Source: Sideroxydans lithotrophicus
GTDB lineage: Bacteria > Pseudomonadota > Gammaproteobacteria > Burkholderiales > Gallionellaceae
Direction: 5' to 3'
Assembly (NCBI GenBank): GCA_020723185.1
Contig: DYJI01000005.1
Span: 165,706 to 229,705 of the forward strand
DNA length: 64,000 nt
In this document: in pieces, positions 28,496-39,818 of the stretch
Layout of the letters: every line of letters begins with the position of its first letter
How positions within the stretch are numbered: the first letter of the stretch is position 1
Position numbers and translations under genes: made by a program
The notes under the pieces: generated by a model
The model's database searches: none
What the model was told of the DNA's origin: nothing
The model's input: only the letters and a program-made list of their open reading frames with translations

Positions 28496-29424
28496 GGTCT
28501 CTCCCCGATCTCTGCGCGCAGTCGTTCTGCACTTTTTATCGCCAACCCGAGTGAACGGGCGACTTGTGTGTTCACAGCCACTTCGAATTCCTGAGGGTAC
28601 TGATAGTCGGGCAGTTTCCTGGTCCTGGCAAATTGTGCGACAACCCGGGCAGCCTGGTTGGCGATCTGCGACGGCGTACTATACACAGCACACAAGGCCC
28701 CGGCTCGTACATAGTTTTGCGACAAACCGATCATCGGCACCTGCTGCCGGTAGGTCTCCAGCAATATGTTGCGAATGGTATCCGAACGATAGATCTCCGC
28801 GTCGGGCAGAACCAGCAGGACATCGCTTTCGGCCAGCAATGCGGCGAGGCTGCCTGCAAGCCTGTCCGGTGTCGGCACCGACTGGATATGCAGACTGAAT
28901 CCAGAAGCTGATGCCAGCTGCCTGGTTGTCGCAAGTTCTGGCGTCTCGCCCGAGATCAACACACCCACCGACCGAGTCCCGGGCAAAGCCGCACGGAGCA
29001 GGGAAAAACGGCGCGCCAAGGGCTGATCAAGGTAGATGCCAGATGCTCCCTGGAGGCTCTTTCGTGTGGATTTTTCCAGTCCGGCCCGGCTGACCATCAC
29101 GTGTAACACCGGGATAGCGGAACCACTGTGGTCGTCTGCCGCCTTGGCACCGATCGCCACGATCAGTTCAGCCTGCTTGTCGGCTCGGGCTGGCAATACC
29201 ACCACATCATCTCTGGATTCGAGCGCATCTCGCAGCGCCGCTTCAAAAGCGAGATACGCCCCGCGTTCCTCGCCCAGTGCCAGCGCGACCTTGAGCGGTG
29301 CTGCCAGTATCGGATGGGAACAGAGAGCTCCACACAGTAATAGCAGCGAGCGGATCAGGACGATCCGCTCGCTGCATCTGGGATGCAGGCTTCTAGTAAC
29401 GGAAAGTGGCGACCAGATAGGCAC
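28492..29424 (-). CDS. Periplasmic ABC-type substrate-binding protein (PF04392-like)
   Basis: About 310 residues. A signal peptide is visible (IRSLLLLCGALCSHPILAAP), then two alpha/beta lobes with the ABC_sub_bind features VGVLISG and PMIGLSQNYVRAGALCAVYS. No permease or ATPase accompanies it. The gene lies between a TonB receptor and a sensor kinase, which suggests ligand sensing. The start is uncertain. No ATG/GTG/TTG falls between the receptor stop and the signal peptide. GTG 29424, inside the receptor gene, is the nearest standard codon. A strong hairpin covers the signal-peptide start. Confidence 0.75.
   Translation of the reverse strand: MPIWSPLSVTRSLHPRCSERIVLIRSLLLLCGALCSHPILAAPLKVALALGEERGAYLAFEAALRDALESRDDVVVLPARADKQAELIVAIGAKAADDHSGSAIPVLHVMVSRAGLEKSTRKSLQGASGIYLDQPLARRFSLLRAALPGTRSVGVLISGETPELATTRQLASASGFSLHIQSVPTPDRLAGSLAALLAESDVLLVLPDAEIYRSDTIRNILLETYRQQVPMIGLSQNYVRAGALCAVYSTPSQIANQAARVVAQFARTRKLPDYQYPQEFEVAVNTQVARSLGLAIKSAERLRAEIGERP
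29343..29375. promoter_or_regulatory. Strong hairpin at the receptor/binding-protein junction
   Basis: Perfect 14-base arms (GCAGCGAGCGGATC and its complement) around a 5-base loop, flanked by a smaller GCATC/GATGC stem (29374-29386). There is no U-run, so it is unlikely to terminate. It lies just after the TonB receptor stop and encodes the start of the binding-protein signal peptide. Roles in mRNA stability or start-site masking are plausible. Confidence 0.6.
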
Positions 29425-31375
29425 GTCGGTCCAGGGTAGGTCTACCTTGTTGAGGGATGCTGGAATATTCCGTGTGCGTGTCACGGAACAGATTCTGCAC
29501 CACCAAGGATACCTCTCCTCCACCGACTTCATCCCGCTTGCCGAATGCGCGGGTTATTTTCATATCGACTCTGTGCATCGGACTCTGTGTGTACTGGGCA
29601 TCCAGTACCCGGACCTCATCCTGAAAATAGTATCCGGCACTCAGCAGCAGGCCAGCTGAGAGCCTGTGATCGAGCAGAAGGCTACCACTGTTCACAGGTA
29701 CGATCTTGGGACATCCGCTCAACAAGTCGTTATATGCAGCTTTTATGTTGGGATGCCAAAGATTGGTTGGCAATCCGTCCGACGTGCAACTCGCCTGTTG
29801 CCGGGCATAGTTGAACGTAAGCGAGCCGAATTCGTTCCAGCGGTATTTCAGCGTGCTCTCCCACCCCCTGAAATCCAGCTGATACATATTCTTGAAGCTG
29901 TTATATACCGCAGAATTAATGATCACCGGATCCACGAAGATCAACTTGCTGAGGTGATCGGCATAGATGCGCGTATCGATCGTCAAGCCGATATCCGGGA
30001 AAAGCCCCATATAACCGATCTCGCGAGAATGCATCTTTTCCGGAAGCACCCCTCCCTGCGCCCAGACTGGATGATCCGCGATGAGGCCCGTGTTGCCATA
30101 TTCCTCGACAGTTGCTGCGCTGCGGTAAGCCAGCGAAGTGCCGAAGCGCAGCGTCTGATTCGGCAAAAAGTGATAATTGAGCGACAAGCGCGGGGAAGCA
30201 TTGCTATGGCCCATCGCATCGTCTTCCCACATCGTACCGGCGTTCACGACAGCTGCATCCCCTATGCGCAATTCATCATGGGCAAACACACGCTTCTGGG
30301 TCAGCGCTGGCGCAGGGACCACGAACATTAGCGGAGAATCCACCTTCTCTGAACGAATTCCAGCACCCCAAACCAGCCTGTTATCGGGATGCCACTGGCT
30401 GCTGTGCTGCACTTCGATGTCGTGGCGATCCGTGTTGAAGCGCTCGGGAATGTGTGTCTGGATATCATCATACCGCCAGTAGGTGTGCTGATAATTGACA
30501 CGCAACTCTGCAGCAGACTCCAGCGCACGCGTCCAGGTCAATTGCTGGTAATCGTATCCGGACTGCGTGTCGCGGAACGGACTGGTCGCACGCCCAACCA
30601 CGCCTTCGCCTCGAGTCGCCTCGCTATAGCCGAGTTGGATATCGAAACTATCATTTGCATTGGGATGATAGTTGCCGCGCCAACTCAGCATGCGCGTACG
30701 ATTGCCGTCATTTATCAACGACCAGTCATACCCATGATCAGCCCGGTATGCAATAGTCAGCCGCTGATCCAGGAGAGACGATGACAGGCCGAACATCGCA
30801 GAAAGGTCGGAGACACCGTTGCCGCCCTGAGCGACCATAACCTGATCGGGTGCAAGAATACCCGGCTCCCGAGTGATGATGTTGATGACGCCCAGTGTCG
30901 AGTTCGCTCCATGCGAGGCGGCTGAAGGACCGCGCACGACTTCGATACGCTCGATGTTTTCAAGTAAGACCGGAATGTTGTCCCAGGTCACCGAACTGAA
31001 TGGGGGAAGATAGACACTGCGCCCGTCCACCAGCACCTGCATACGACGCGCGTAGTTGTCGGTGGTGCCATGGTAGGAAACGAAAGCACTATGACCTTTC
31101 TGGCTACCCACATACATACCGGGAACCAGACGGAAGAGATCGGACAATTTGCGAAAACCGGAAGCCCGTATCATCTCCGCATCGATCACTGTCATCGCAC
31201 TGGGAGACTCATCCAAAGGTTGCTTCAGACGCGAAGCAGTCAGCACCACCGGCAGTTCCAGAAAGAATGCCTGTTCGGAATCCAGACCGTCATCAGCCTG
31301 GGCAGTAGCAAAGAACGGGGTCAGTACCAGCGTTGAGAGAAGAATCCTGAATGAATCGCGATTTAGAGTAATCAA
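29393..31375 (-). CDS. TonB-dependent outer-membrane receptor
   Basis: 660 residues. Signal peptide LSTLVLTPFFATAQA. Plug domain (about 40-160) with VVLTASRLKQPLDESPSAMTVI (TonB-box region) and VLVDGRSVY, then a 22-strand-type barrel ending in the aromatic residue Y (VATFRY). The ligand is unknown. The BtuB-like plug suggests a metal chelate, cobalamin or similar. The start TTG at 31375 follows AAGGGGCAGGGCAG and gives a normal signal peptide. A TTG 12 codons upstream is the alternative. It leads a receptor, binding protein and hybrid kinase run. Confidence 0.9.
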   Translation of the reverse strand: MITLNRDSFRILLSTLVLTPFFATAQADDGLDSEQAFFLELPVVLTASRLKQPLDESPSAMTVIDAEMIRASGFRKLSDLFRLVPGMYVGSQKGHSAFVSYHGTTDNYARRMQVLVDGRSVYLPPFSSVTWDNIPVLLENIERIEVVRGPSAASHGANSTLGVINIITREPGILAPDQVMVAQGGNGVSDLSAMFGLSSSLLDQRLTIAYRADHGYDWSLINDGNRTRMLSWRGNYHPNANDSFDIQLGYSEATRGEGVVGRATSPFRDTQSGYDYQQLTWTRALESAAELRVNYQHTYWRYDDIQTHIPERFNTDRHDIEVQHSSQWHPDNRLVWGAGIRSEKVDSPLMFVVPAPALTQKRVFAHDELRIGDAAVVNAGTMWEDDAMGHSNASPRLSLNYHFLPNQTLRFGTSLAYRSAATVEEYGNTGLIADHPVWAQGGVLPEKMHSREIGYMGLFPDIGLTIDTRIYADHLSKLIFVDPVIINSAVYNSFKNMYQLDFRGWESTLKYRWNEFGSLTFNYARQQASCTSDGLPTNLWHPNIKAAYNDLLSGCPKIVPVNSGSLLLDHRLSAGLLLSAGYYFQDEVRVLDAQYTQSPMHRVDMKITRAFGKRDEVGGGEVSLVVQNLFRDTHTEYSSIPQQGRPTLDRRAYLVATFRY

Positions 31376-31415
31376 TCTGCCCTGCCCCTTGCCGGTTAAA
31401 TTGAACTGCAACCTG

Positions 31416-31442
31416 ATTGTAAAGTAATTATCAGAATTTCAA
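31416..31442 (-). promoter_or_regulatory. Putative promoter of the TonB receptor gene
   Basis: Minus strand TTGAAA (31437-31442) and TACAAT (31416-31421) separated by 15 bases. Good hexamers with short spacing, about 40 bases before the TTG start. Confidence 0.4.
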
Positions 31443-31484
31443 GGATGAATCGGCATTCAGCCGAGTTGTCGGCTTGCGAAAATG

Positions 31485-31506
31485 AAAAATCCGGCAGAGC
31501 CGGATT
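31485..31506 (-). terminator. Intrinsic terminator after tRNA-Pro
   Basis: Minus strand arms AATCCGGC/GCCGGATT with a 3-base loop and a U-run, placed 24 bases past the tRNA 3' end. Confidence 0.85.
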
Positions 31507-31530
31507 ATCGTAATGCTGATTTCTTTGTCC

Positions 31531-31607
<77 letters not shown>

Positions 31608-31668
31608 AGGGCGCGGATTATATCAGAGCACATTTATTCTGTTGCGCGATTTGCAACGAATTTTCCTT

Positions 31669-32052
31669 TCAGGCACGCAACAACTTAATTATGTCGGTCA
31701 ACTCCCGACGCAGTTCCGGGATGGCAATGGCAGACAGCTCCGAACTGGCATGTGTCGAATGAACTGTATCCGCTTCTTGAGTATGCGTCTGGTCCAGCCT
31801 GCTGCGCGCACCGCTGATGGTAAACCCCTCTTCGTACAGCAACTGGCGTATACGACGGATGAGCAGCACCTCATGGTGCTGGTAATAGCGCCTGTTCCCG
31901 CCTCGCTTGAGCGGCTTGAGTTGTGTGAACTCTTGCTCCCAGTAACGAAGGACGTGCGCCTTGACGCCACACAGGGCACTGACCTCGCCTATCGTAAAAT
32001 AGCGCTTGGCCGGGATCGGCGGCAGGCCGGAATCAGTTAGCTGCTGTTCCAT
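31669..32052 (-). CDS. MerR-family transcriptional regulator
   Basis: 127 residues. N-terminal winged HTH (17-85): [25 protein letters not shown], then GGNRRYY and a helical [16 protein letters not shown] segment. The C-terminal part is short with no visible metal-binding cysteines, so it is not a classical metal sensor. It overlaps ihfA by 20 bases. A MerR gene at the end of the pheST-ihfA operon is common in beta- and gammaproteobacteria, and its function is unknown. Confidence 0.9.
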   Translation of the reverse strand: MEQQLTDSGLPPIPAKRYFTIGEVSALCGVKAHVLRYWEQEFTQLKPLKRGGNRRYYQHHEVLLIRRIRQLLYEEGFTISGARSRLDQTHTQEADTVHSTHASSELSAIAIPELRRELTDIIKLLRA

Positions 32053-32344
32053 GATAGGTCGTCTCTACCATGCTTTTGAGTTTCTGGCTGGGATGGAAGG
32101 TGACCACGCGGCGAGCTGTGATCGGGATCTCTTCTCCCGTCTTGGGGTTCCTCCCGGGCCGCTGCGGCTTGTCGCGCAACTGGAAGTTTCCGAACCCGGA
32201 CAGCTTGACGCTATCTCCTTGAGCAAGCTGCAACCTGATCTCTTCAAAAAAGGCTTCCACCATATCTTTGGCTTCTCGCTTGTTCAGGCCGACCTTTTCG
32301 AACAGCAGATCAGCCAACTCGGCCTTCGTCAATGTAGATGTCAT
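32033..32344 (-). CDS. ihfA: Integration host factor alpha subunit
   Basis: 103 residues. HU/IHF fold with [26 protein letters not shown] and the DNA-bending arm [14 protein letters not shown]. It heterodimerises with IhfB and bends DNA sharply. ATG at 32344 shares a base with the pheT stop (TGATG), with GAGGGGG 5 bases upstream. An ATG one codon earlier would be too close to that site. The pheT-ihfA-merR order matches other proteobacteria. Confidence 0.96.
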   Translation of the reverse strand: MTSTLTKAELADLLFEKVGLNKREAKDMVEAFFEEIRLQLAQGDSVKLSGFGNFQLRDKPQRPGRNPKTGEEIPITARRVVTFHPSQKLKSMVETTYHGTAAN

Positions 32345-34701
32345 CATTTCCCCCTCAACTTCGCGCCGATCTTGTGCAATGCCTCGACCAACATGGCGAT
32401 GCTCGGCTCTATCTCAGAATCTGTAAGTGTTTTTTGAGTATCTTTTAATAACACACGGAATGCAAGGCTTTTTTTCCCTTCTTCGACGCCCGCCCCCCGA
32501 TACACATCGAATAAGGCCAACTCGGTCACATAGGGTGCATTCTGACTGCTCAATGTATCCAGAATCGACTGCACATCGACTTTTTCGTCGACCAGCACAG
32601 CGATGTCCCGGCGTACCGCAGGGAATTTTGAGATATCTTCGATGCCCGGCACGGCAGACGGTAGCAAGGCACTCAATTGCACCTCGCACCAGACTGCAGG
32701 CAATGGCATATCGTACTGCTGCTGCCATTTCGGATGCAGCTCACCCAACCAGCCGATGGCGAGTCCATCAAGCAATATGCGCGCAGAACGCCCCGGATGG
32801 GAAGCAGGGTGCTCGGCAGCCCGCACAGTCAGCGTACGCGGTGCAAACAAAGCTTCGAGGTCGCTCTTCAAATCGAAAAGATCCACGTTGCGCGCAACCG
32901 CCCCCCATTGCTCCGGAAGTACGGCTCCATATGCCAGGCAGGCCAACCGATCCTCCTGGAGATATATCCCCGCCTCGGCTTTGAAACAACCGCCGATCTC
33001 GAACAGACGGACACGAGACTGCTTGCGCGCCAGATTTGTACGCAAGGCCCCCAGCAAACCACCCAGCAGACTGCTGCGCATCACGCTCATCTGGCTGGCT
33101 ATCGGATTCATCAGCGCGACAGGGGCCGTATTGCCGCACAGATCTCGCTCCCACTCCGCCTCGACGAAGGAATAGTTGATGGTTTCCTGATAGTCACGTA
33201 GCACCATGACCTGGCGTATCCTGGACAACGGGCGCTCTGCCTCGAAATCAGGCAGCATACTCATGCTTGCCCGGATAGGTGCCGGCTGTATCCTTTCATA
33301 ACCGTGCACGCGCGCGACCTCTTCCACCAGATCTTCCTCGATAGCGATGTCGAAGCGGTAGCTCGGGGGAGTCACAGTGAAGTCATCACCCTTTTGCTGG
33401 AATGACATACCCAGGCTTGTAAGGATCTGCGCGATCTCATCGGAGCCTAGCGAGATACCCAGCACGCGCAGGATGCGCGAGCTACGCAGCAGCACCGGCG
33501 GACGCAAGGGCAGATCAGACTGCACTACCGATACCGGCCCGGCTTCGCCGCCGCATATCTCAAGAATCAATTGAGTGGCACGATCGAGGGCACGGTCTGT
33601 AGCTGAATAATCGACACCGCGCTCGAAGCGATAGGAAGAATCGGAACTAAAACCAAGACGACGCGATTTCCCGACGATCACACCGGGCACAAAGAAGGCA
33701 CTCTCAAGGAAGATGTCCTTGGTCGCCTCATCGACTGCCGAGTCCATGCCACCCATCACACCAGCCAGTGCGACAGGTCCTTTGCCGTCGGCGATCACCA
33801 GCATATCGCCTTGCAACGCGACCTTCTGCTCGTTCAGCAACGTCAGCTGTTCGCCGTCCATGGCAAAGCGCACCTCCACATCACCACTCAGCTTATCCAG
33901 ATCGAACGCGTGCAGCGGCTGCCCCAGCTCAAGCAGCACATAGTTGGTCACATCGACCAATGCACTGATGCTGCGCAGACCGCAACGCTCCAGACGTTTC
34001 ACCATCCACGGAGGCGTTGCCGCATTTGCGTTCACCCCGGAGATCACTCGCCCCATGTAGCGCGGACACGCGGCCGGAGCGGACACCTGCACCTTGCGGG
34101 TCATACTGCCAGTCTGCGCGAATACGGCGGCAGGAATGGGCTGCAACGGCGCGTTCGTCAGCGCCGCGACTTCGCGCGCGATGCCATGCACCGACAAACA
34201 GTCGCTCCGATTCGGTGTGAGCTTCAGGGTGATCAGATGATCGTCAAGATCAAGGTGTTCACGGATATTTTGGCCGACTACCGCCTCGGCAGACAGTTCC
34301 AACAGTCCGTCGCTCTCATCGGATAGACCGAGTTCTTTGTCCGAACACATCATGCCGAAGGATGCGATACCGCGCACTTTGGCCTGCTTGATCTCGATAC
34401 CGGGCAATTTGGCTCCGACCAGCGCACAAGGCGCTTTCATGCCGACCTTCACATTCTGCGCGCCGCACACGATAGTCAACGGCTCAGCCTGGCCAACATC
34501 CACCGCAAGCACGTTCAGGCGGTCCGCATCGGGATGTTTTTCTTTGCTCAATACCTGCGCAACGACGACCTTCTCGAAGGCCGGTGCGACGGGCGTCATC
34601 TCCTCCACCTCCAGACCGGCCATGGTCAGAAGATGGGACAGTTCGCCACTGGACAGCGGCGGATTCACAAGGGTACGCAACCAGGATTCGGAGAATTGCA
34701 T
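32344..34701 (-). CDS. pheT: Phenylalanyl-tRNA synthetase beta subunit
   Basis: 785 residues. N-terminal tRNA-binding OB domain (about 40-150, [21 protein letters not shown]), B3/B4 editing domain (about 210-370), B5 domain, catalytic-like core, and a C-terminal ferredoxin-fold anticodon-binding domain (about 690-785). Forms the alpha2-beta2 enzyme with PheS. It starts 2 bases after the pheS stop. Confidence 0.97.
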   Translation of the reverse strand: MQFSESWLRTLVNPPLSSGELSHLLTMAGLEVEEMTPVAPAFEKVVVAQVLSKEKHPDADRLNVLAVDVGQAEPLTIVCGAQNVKVGMKAPCALVGAKLPGIEIKQAKVRGIASFGMMCSDKELGLSDESDGLLELSAEAVVGQNIREHLDLDDHLITLKLTPNRSDCLSVHGIAREVAALTNAPLQPIPAAVFAQTGSMTRKVQVSAPAACPRYMGRVISGVNANAATPPWMVKRLERCGLRSISALVDVTNYVLLELGQPLHAFDLDKLSGDVEVRFAMDGEQLTLLNEQKVALQGDMLVIADGKGPVALAGVMGGMDSAVDEATKDIFLESAFFVPGVIVGKSRRLGFSSDSSYRFERGVDYSATDRALDRATQLILEICGGEAGPVSVVQSDLPLRPPVLLRSSRILRVLGISLGSDEIAQILTSLGMSFQQKGDDFTVTPPSYRFDIAIEEDLVEEVARVHGYERIQPAPIRASMSMLPDFEAERPLSRIRQVMVLRDYQETINYSFVEAEWERDLCGNTAPVALMNPIASQMSVMRSSLLGGLLGALRTNLARKQSRVRLFEIGGCFKAEAGIYLQEDRLACLAYGAVLPEQWGAVARNVDLFDLKSDLEALFAPRTLTVRAAEHPASHPGRSARILLDGLAIGWLGELHPKWQQQYDMPLPAVWCEVQLSALLPSAVPGIEDISKFPAVRRDIAVLVDEKVDVQSILDTLSSQNAPYVTELALFDVYRGAGVEEGKKSLAFRVLLKDTQKTLTDSEIEPSIAMLVEALHKIGAKLRGK

Positions 34702-34703
34702 GT

Positions 34704-36139
<1,436 letters not shown>

Positions 36140-36150
36140 TCTCTAACTCC

Positions 36151-36348
36151 TTATGCGTAGGGCATCATGGCGCGGACGGACGCCGTGTTGGTTTCATGGA
36201 CACCGGTAGAGCCACGCAGTTGACGCTTGTTCTTGGTGGTTTTCTTGGTAAGGATGTGGCGCTTGAACGCCTGGCCGCGCTTGACGCTGCCACCCGCGCG
36301 GACGCGGAAGCGCTTCTTCGCACTGCTCTTGGTCTTCATCTTTGGCAT
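36151..36348 (-). CDS. rpmI: 50S ribosomal protein L35
   Basis: 65 residues from ATG 36348 ([20 protein letters not shown]), the universal L35 N-terminus. Upstream in-frame codons are not coding. CGGAG precedes the start. Located between infC and rplT. Confidence 0.97.
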   Translation of the reverse strand: MPKMKTKSSAKKRFRVRAGGSVKRGQAFKRHILTKKTTKNKRQLRGSTGVHETNTASVRAMMPYA

Positions 36349-36482
36349 AACGACTCCGTTTATTGTATGACGCCGGGAGTTCCCTGACAGGGACACTTAA
36401 AGACCCGAAATCACTAGTTTGGGGCACCTTGTACAACCACCGCAACGACAGCCCCTTGCTTCGTCGCGATGTACTTAACTTA
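36349..36482 (-). promoter_or_regulatory. infC-rpmI intergenic leader (possible L20 operator)
   Basis: 134 bases with a small GTCCC/GGGAAC hairpin just upstream of the rpmI ribosome-binding site. In E. coli, L20 binds this region to repress rpmI-rplT. I see structure here but cannot confirm the L20 pseudoknot. Confidence 0.3.
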
Positions 36483-37004
36483 TCAGGCCTTCTTCTTCGG
36501 CGCGATGACCATCACCATCTGACGGCCTTCCATCTTCGGGAACTGCTCCACGACACCATGCTCTTCCAGATCGGTCTTGATACGTTCGATCAAGCGCATG
36601 CCGATCTCCTGGTGGGCCATCTCGCGACCACGAAACCGCAATGTGATCTTGGTCTTGTCGCCATCGGCAAGGAAACGGGTCAGATTACGCAACTTGATGT
36701 TGTAATCTCCTTCGTCCGTACCCGGACGGAATTTGATCTCCTTGACCTGCACCTGCTTCTGCTTGAGTTTGGCCTCGTGCTGTTTCTTGCTTTCGGCATA
36801 TTTGAACTTGCCAAAATCCATGATGCGACAGACCGGGGGTTCCGCCAATGGGGCGATCTCCACCAGATCCAATTCCGCTTCATCAGCCATGCGAAGTGCT
36901 TCCGCAACTGCAACGATGCCAACCTGCTCTCCCTCCGCGCCGATGAGCCGCACCTGTGGTGCCGTTATCTGCTCATTCAAACGCTGCGACTTATCCTGTG
37001 CTAT
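36483..37004 (-). CDS. infC: Translation initiation factor IF-3 (non-standard start codon)
   Basis: About 173 residues. IF3-N domain ([16 protein letters not shown]), linker [25 protein letters not shown], and IF3-C domain ([33 protein letters not shown]). No ATG/GTG start fits. The reading frame continues upstream to ATA 37004 and ATT 37010, with GGAG (37013-37016) 8 or 2 bases before them. ATA gives (M)[11 protein letters not shown], a normal IF3 N-terminus. AUU/AUA starts are how IF3 represses its own synthesis. Confidence 0.93.
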   Translation of the reverse strand: MAQDKSQRLNEQITAPQVRLIGAEGEQVGIVAVAEALRMADEAELDLVEIAPLAEPPVCRIMDFGKFKYAESKKQHEAKLKQKQVQVKEIKFRPGTDEGDYNIKLRNLTRFLADGDKTKITLRFRGREMAHQEIGMRLIERIKTDLEEHGVVEQFPKMEGRQMVMVIAPKKKA

Positions 37005-37025
37005 TGCAATTTCTCCATTAAAAAA

Positions 37026-38939
37026 TTAAACCGCGCTTCCCATATGCAGTTCGGCATTCAAGCGTTCGATCAACGCTTCCACCGACATCTGCCCGAGGTC
37101 TTCACCTTGGCGGGTTCGCACGGCAACGAGGCCTGCAGCCATCTCCTTATCGCCGACAATCAGCTGGTAAGGCAACTTCTGCAAGCTATGTTCTCGGATT
37201 TTATAGGTAATCTTCTCATTGCGCAAATCAGATTGCACCCTGAAGCCTGCGGCTCGCAACTTTTCGGTAGCTTGCGCAGCATAGGCTTCCTGTGCCTGTG
37301 AGATGTTCATCATCACCATCTGCACCGGTGCCAGCCACAACGGCAGGGCTCCGGAGTGGTTCTCCACCAGTATCCCGATGAAACGCTCCAGTGAGCCGAG
37401 CACCGCGCGGTGCAACATCACCGGTGTTTTGCGGCTATTGTCCTCGTCCACATATTCGGCCCCAAGACGACCTGGCATCGAAAAATCCACCTGAATGGTG
37501 CCGCACTGCCAGGAGCGTCCGATGGCATCCTTGATGTGGAATTCGATCTTCGGGCCGTAGAAAGCACCCTCTCCCGGCAGCTCCTCCCACTCCATGCCTG
37601 AGGCACGCAAAGCGGCGCGCAAGGCGTTTTCTGATTTATCCCAGATGTCGTCCGACCCGACACGTCCTTCGGGACGTAAGGCCAGCTTTACCTTGACCTC
37701 GTTGAAGCCGAAATCCTTGTAGACCTTCAGCACCAAGGCATTGAAAGCCGTCACTTCCGACTCGATCTGGTTCTCGGTACAGAACACATGACCATCATCC
37801 TGTACGAAACCGCGCACGCGCATCAAGCCATGCAACCCGCCTGACGGCTCGTTGCGGTGGCAGGAGCCGAACTCGCCATAACGCAGCGGCAATTCCCGGT
37901 AAGAGCGCAGGTCGGAATTGAACACCTGCACATGACCGGGACAGTTCATCGGTTTGATGGCGTAGTCGTGCTTCTCCGACTCGGTGGTGAACATATTGGC
38001 CTTGTAATGTTCCCAGTGACCGGACTTCTCCCACAGCACACGGTCGATGATCTGCGGGCAACGAATCTCTTGATAGCCGTTATCGCGGTACACGCCGCGC
38101 ATGTACTGCTCGATCACCTGCCACATCGCCCATCCCTTGGGGTGCCAGAACACCATACCCGGCGCTTCGTCCTGCATATGGAACAGGTCGAGCTGCTTGC
38201 CCAGCTTGCGGTGGTCGCGCTTCTCGGCTTCTTCCAGTTGATGCAGGTAGGCTTCCAAGTCTTCCTTCTTTGCCCAGGCCGTGCCGTAGATGCGTTGCAG
38301 CATCTCGTTCTTCGAGTCACCGCGCCAGTAGGCTCCCGCGACCTTCATCAGTTTGAAAACCTTGAGTTTGCCAGTGGATGGCACATGCGGCCCGCGGCAC
38401 AGATCGGTGAATTCACCCTCGCTATACAGCGAAACCTCCTGATCTGCAGGAATGGACTCGATGAGTTCGGCCTTGTACTTCTCTCCGATGGATTTGAAAT
38501 AGGCCACTGCCTCGTCGCGCGGCAATACATTGCGAGTCACCGGCAAGTCTTTCTTGGCCAGCTCCGCCATGCGTTTTTCAATGGCGGCCAGATCTTCCGG
38601 TGTAAAAGGGCGCGAATAGGCGAAATCGTAGTAGAAGCCATTCTCGATCATCGGACCGATGGTCACCTGCGCCTCGGGGAACAACTCCTTCACCGCATAG
38701 GCCAGCAGATGCGCGGTGGAATGGCGAATAAGATCAAGACCATCCGCATCCCTGTCCGTGATGATGGCCAACTGCGCATCGCCAGAGATCCGGTAGGAAG
38801 TATCCACCAAGGCTCCATCCACTTTGCCGGCCAGCGCGGCACGCGCCAGACCGGCACCGATGCTTTGCGCAACTTCGGCAACGGTTACAGGGCCATCGAA
38901 ACTGCGTTGAGAACCATCCGGTAGTGTTATGACAGGCAT
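37026..38939 (-). CDS. thrS: Threonyl-tRNA synthetase
   Basis: 637 residues. TGS domain (1-60), editing domain with [16 protein letters not shown] (about 74-90) and the zinc/class II core: MNCPGHVQ (zinc Cys), [26 protein letters not shown] (motif 2), [15 protein letters not shown] (motif 3). The C-terminal anticodon-binding domain follows. It heads the thrS-infC-rpmI-rplT-pheST-ihfA operon. A hairpin and U-run lie directly upstream. Confidence 0.97.
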   Translation of the reverse strand: MPVITLPDGSQRSFDGPVTVAEVAQSIGAGLARAALAGKVDGALVDTSYRISGDAQLAIITDRDADGLDLIRHSTAHLLAYAVKELFPEAQVTIGPMIENGFYYDFAYSRPFTPEDLAAIEKRMAELAKKDLPVTRNVLPRDEAVAYFKSIGEKYKAELIESIPADQEVSLYSEGEFTDLCRGPHVPSTGKLKVFKLMKVAGAYWRGDSKNEMLQRIYGTAWAKKEDLEAYLHQLEEAEKRDHRKLGKQLDLFHMQDEAPGMVFWHPKGWAMWQVIEQYMRGVYRDNGYQEIRCPQIIDRVLWEKSGHWEHYKANMFTTESEKHDYAIKPMNCPGHVQVFNSDLRSYRELPLRYGEFGSCHRNEPSGGLHGLMRVRGFVQDDGHVFCTENQIESEVTAFNALVLKVYKDFGFNEVKVKLALRPEGRVGSDDIWDKSENALRAALRASGMEWEELPGEGAFYGPKIEFHIKDAIGRSWQCGTIQVDFSMPGRLGAEYVDEDNSRKTPVMLHRAVLGSLERFIGILVENHSGALPLWLAPVQMVMMNISQAQEAYAAQATEKLRAAGFRVQSDLRNEKITYKIREHSLQKLPYQLIVGDKEMAAGLVAVRTRQGEDLGQMSVEALIERLNAELHMGSAV

Positions 38940-38952
38940 TTCGATCCACTCT

Positions 38953-38981
38953 AAAAAAGACTAGTGCGGCCTGCGCCGCAC
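38953..38981 (-). terminator. Hairpin and U-run in the thrS leader
   Basis: Minus strand GTGCGGC-GCAG-GCCGCAC, five bases, then six U, ending 13 bases before the thrS ATG. There is no room for a promoter between it and thrS, so it is probably an attenuator or leader structure rather than only the end of the upstream operon. Confidence 0.55.
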
Positions 38982-39022
38982 CATCCAAATATGTCCAGGC
39001 GCACATACGCCACAGGGCGCGC

Positions 39023-39052
39023 AGTATATCGCAACTCACCAGCTCATGTTCA
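39023..39052 (-). promoter_or_regulatory. Putative thrS promoter
   Basis: TGAACA (39047-39052), 18 bases, TATACT (39023-39028) on the minus strand, followed by GCGCGCCC. It overlaps the 3' end of the mlaE-like gene and would give a leader of about 77 bases including the hairpin. Confidence 0.4.
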
Positions 39053-39818
39053 GGTAGGCGATCAGTGCATCCAGCGCAAACACGAATAACAAACTCTGCA
39101 GGACCGCCTTGATCGCGACTTTGGGCACCTCGGTCACAGAAGGCTGCGCCTGCATGCCGTTATAGCAAGAGATACTGGAGATGGCCAATCCGAACAGACA
39201 GCCCTTGAAAGCGACCACCGCGAACTCGCTCAGCTTCACCGTCTGCAGGAAGCGGCCGACCTGGTCCAGCCAGGATACGTTCTGGAACAAGGCGCTGATC
39301 GCCAACCCGCCACCGATGGCCACCAGCTGGAAGTAGATGGTCAAAGCCAGCACTGCCAGCGTCACCCCCACGATACGAGGCACCAGCAGGTAATCCTGTG
39401 GAGAGATCCCCATCCGCTCCAGACTCTTCATCTCGCCGCGCGTCTTCATCAAAGCGAGTTCTGAAGCGATGGCCGCACTGCTGCGGGCAACGATGATGAT
39501 GGCGGCGAACAGCGGGCCGATCTCGCGCACGATGGTCCAGATCAAGATCTTCACTGCCAGCGTGCTATCCCCGCCGATGAGCGAGGTGACCTGGGTGATG
39601 ACGAGGGCACCGCTCAACAGGCCGAAGACCGCCACGATTCCGAGTGCCTCGACACCGGTGAAGAACAACTGCCGCTGGAACACGGCATTCACTGGCACGC
39701 GACGCAATACGTGAAGGTTGTTGAAGGCATACCACAGCAAGGCAAGCGATCCGAATATCGTCTGCCGCACCTGGCGCATCTGCAACCTGGCCAGCACACG
39801 CATCCAGAATCCAGCCAT
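39036..39818 (-). CDS. MlaE-family ABC transporter permease
   Basis: 260 residues with about five membrane helices. MlaE/YrbE motifs: GVEALGIVAVFGLLSGALVITQ, REIGPLFAAIIIVARSSAAIASELALMKTRGEMKSLERMGISPQDYLLVPR (the coupling-helix region, about 105-155) and SISCYNG. Intact over the whole family length. MlaE forms the core of MCE lipid transporters in the inner membrane. The ATG shares its A with the stop of the CHASE2 gene (TGATG). Last gene of a five-gene operon that lacks a competent ATPase. Confidence 0.9.
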   Translation of the reverse strand: MAGFWMRVLARLQMRQVRQTIFGSLALLWYAFNNLHVLRRVPVNAVFQRQLFFTGVEALGIVAVFGLLSGALVITQVTSLIGGDSTLAVKILIWTIVREIGPLFAAIIIVARSSAAIASELALMKTRGEMKSLERMGISPQDYLLVPRIVGVTLAVLALTIYFQLVAIGGGLAISALFQNVSWLDQVGRFLQTVKLSEFAVVAFKGCLFGLAISSISCYNGMQAQPSVTEVPKVAIKAVLQSLLFVFALDALIAYLNMSW

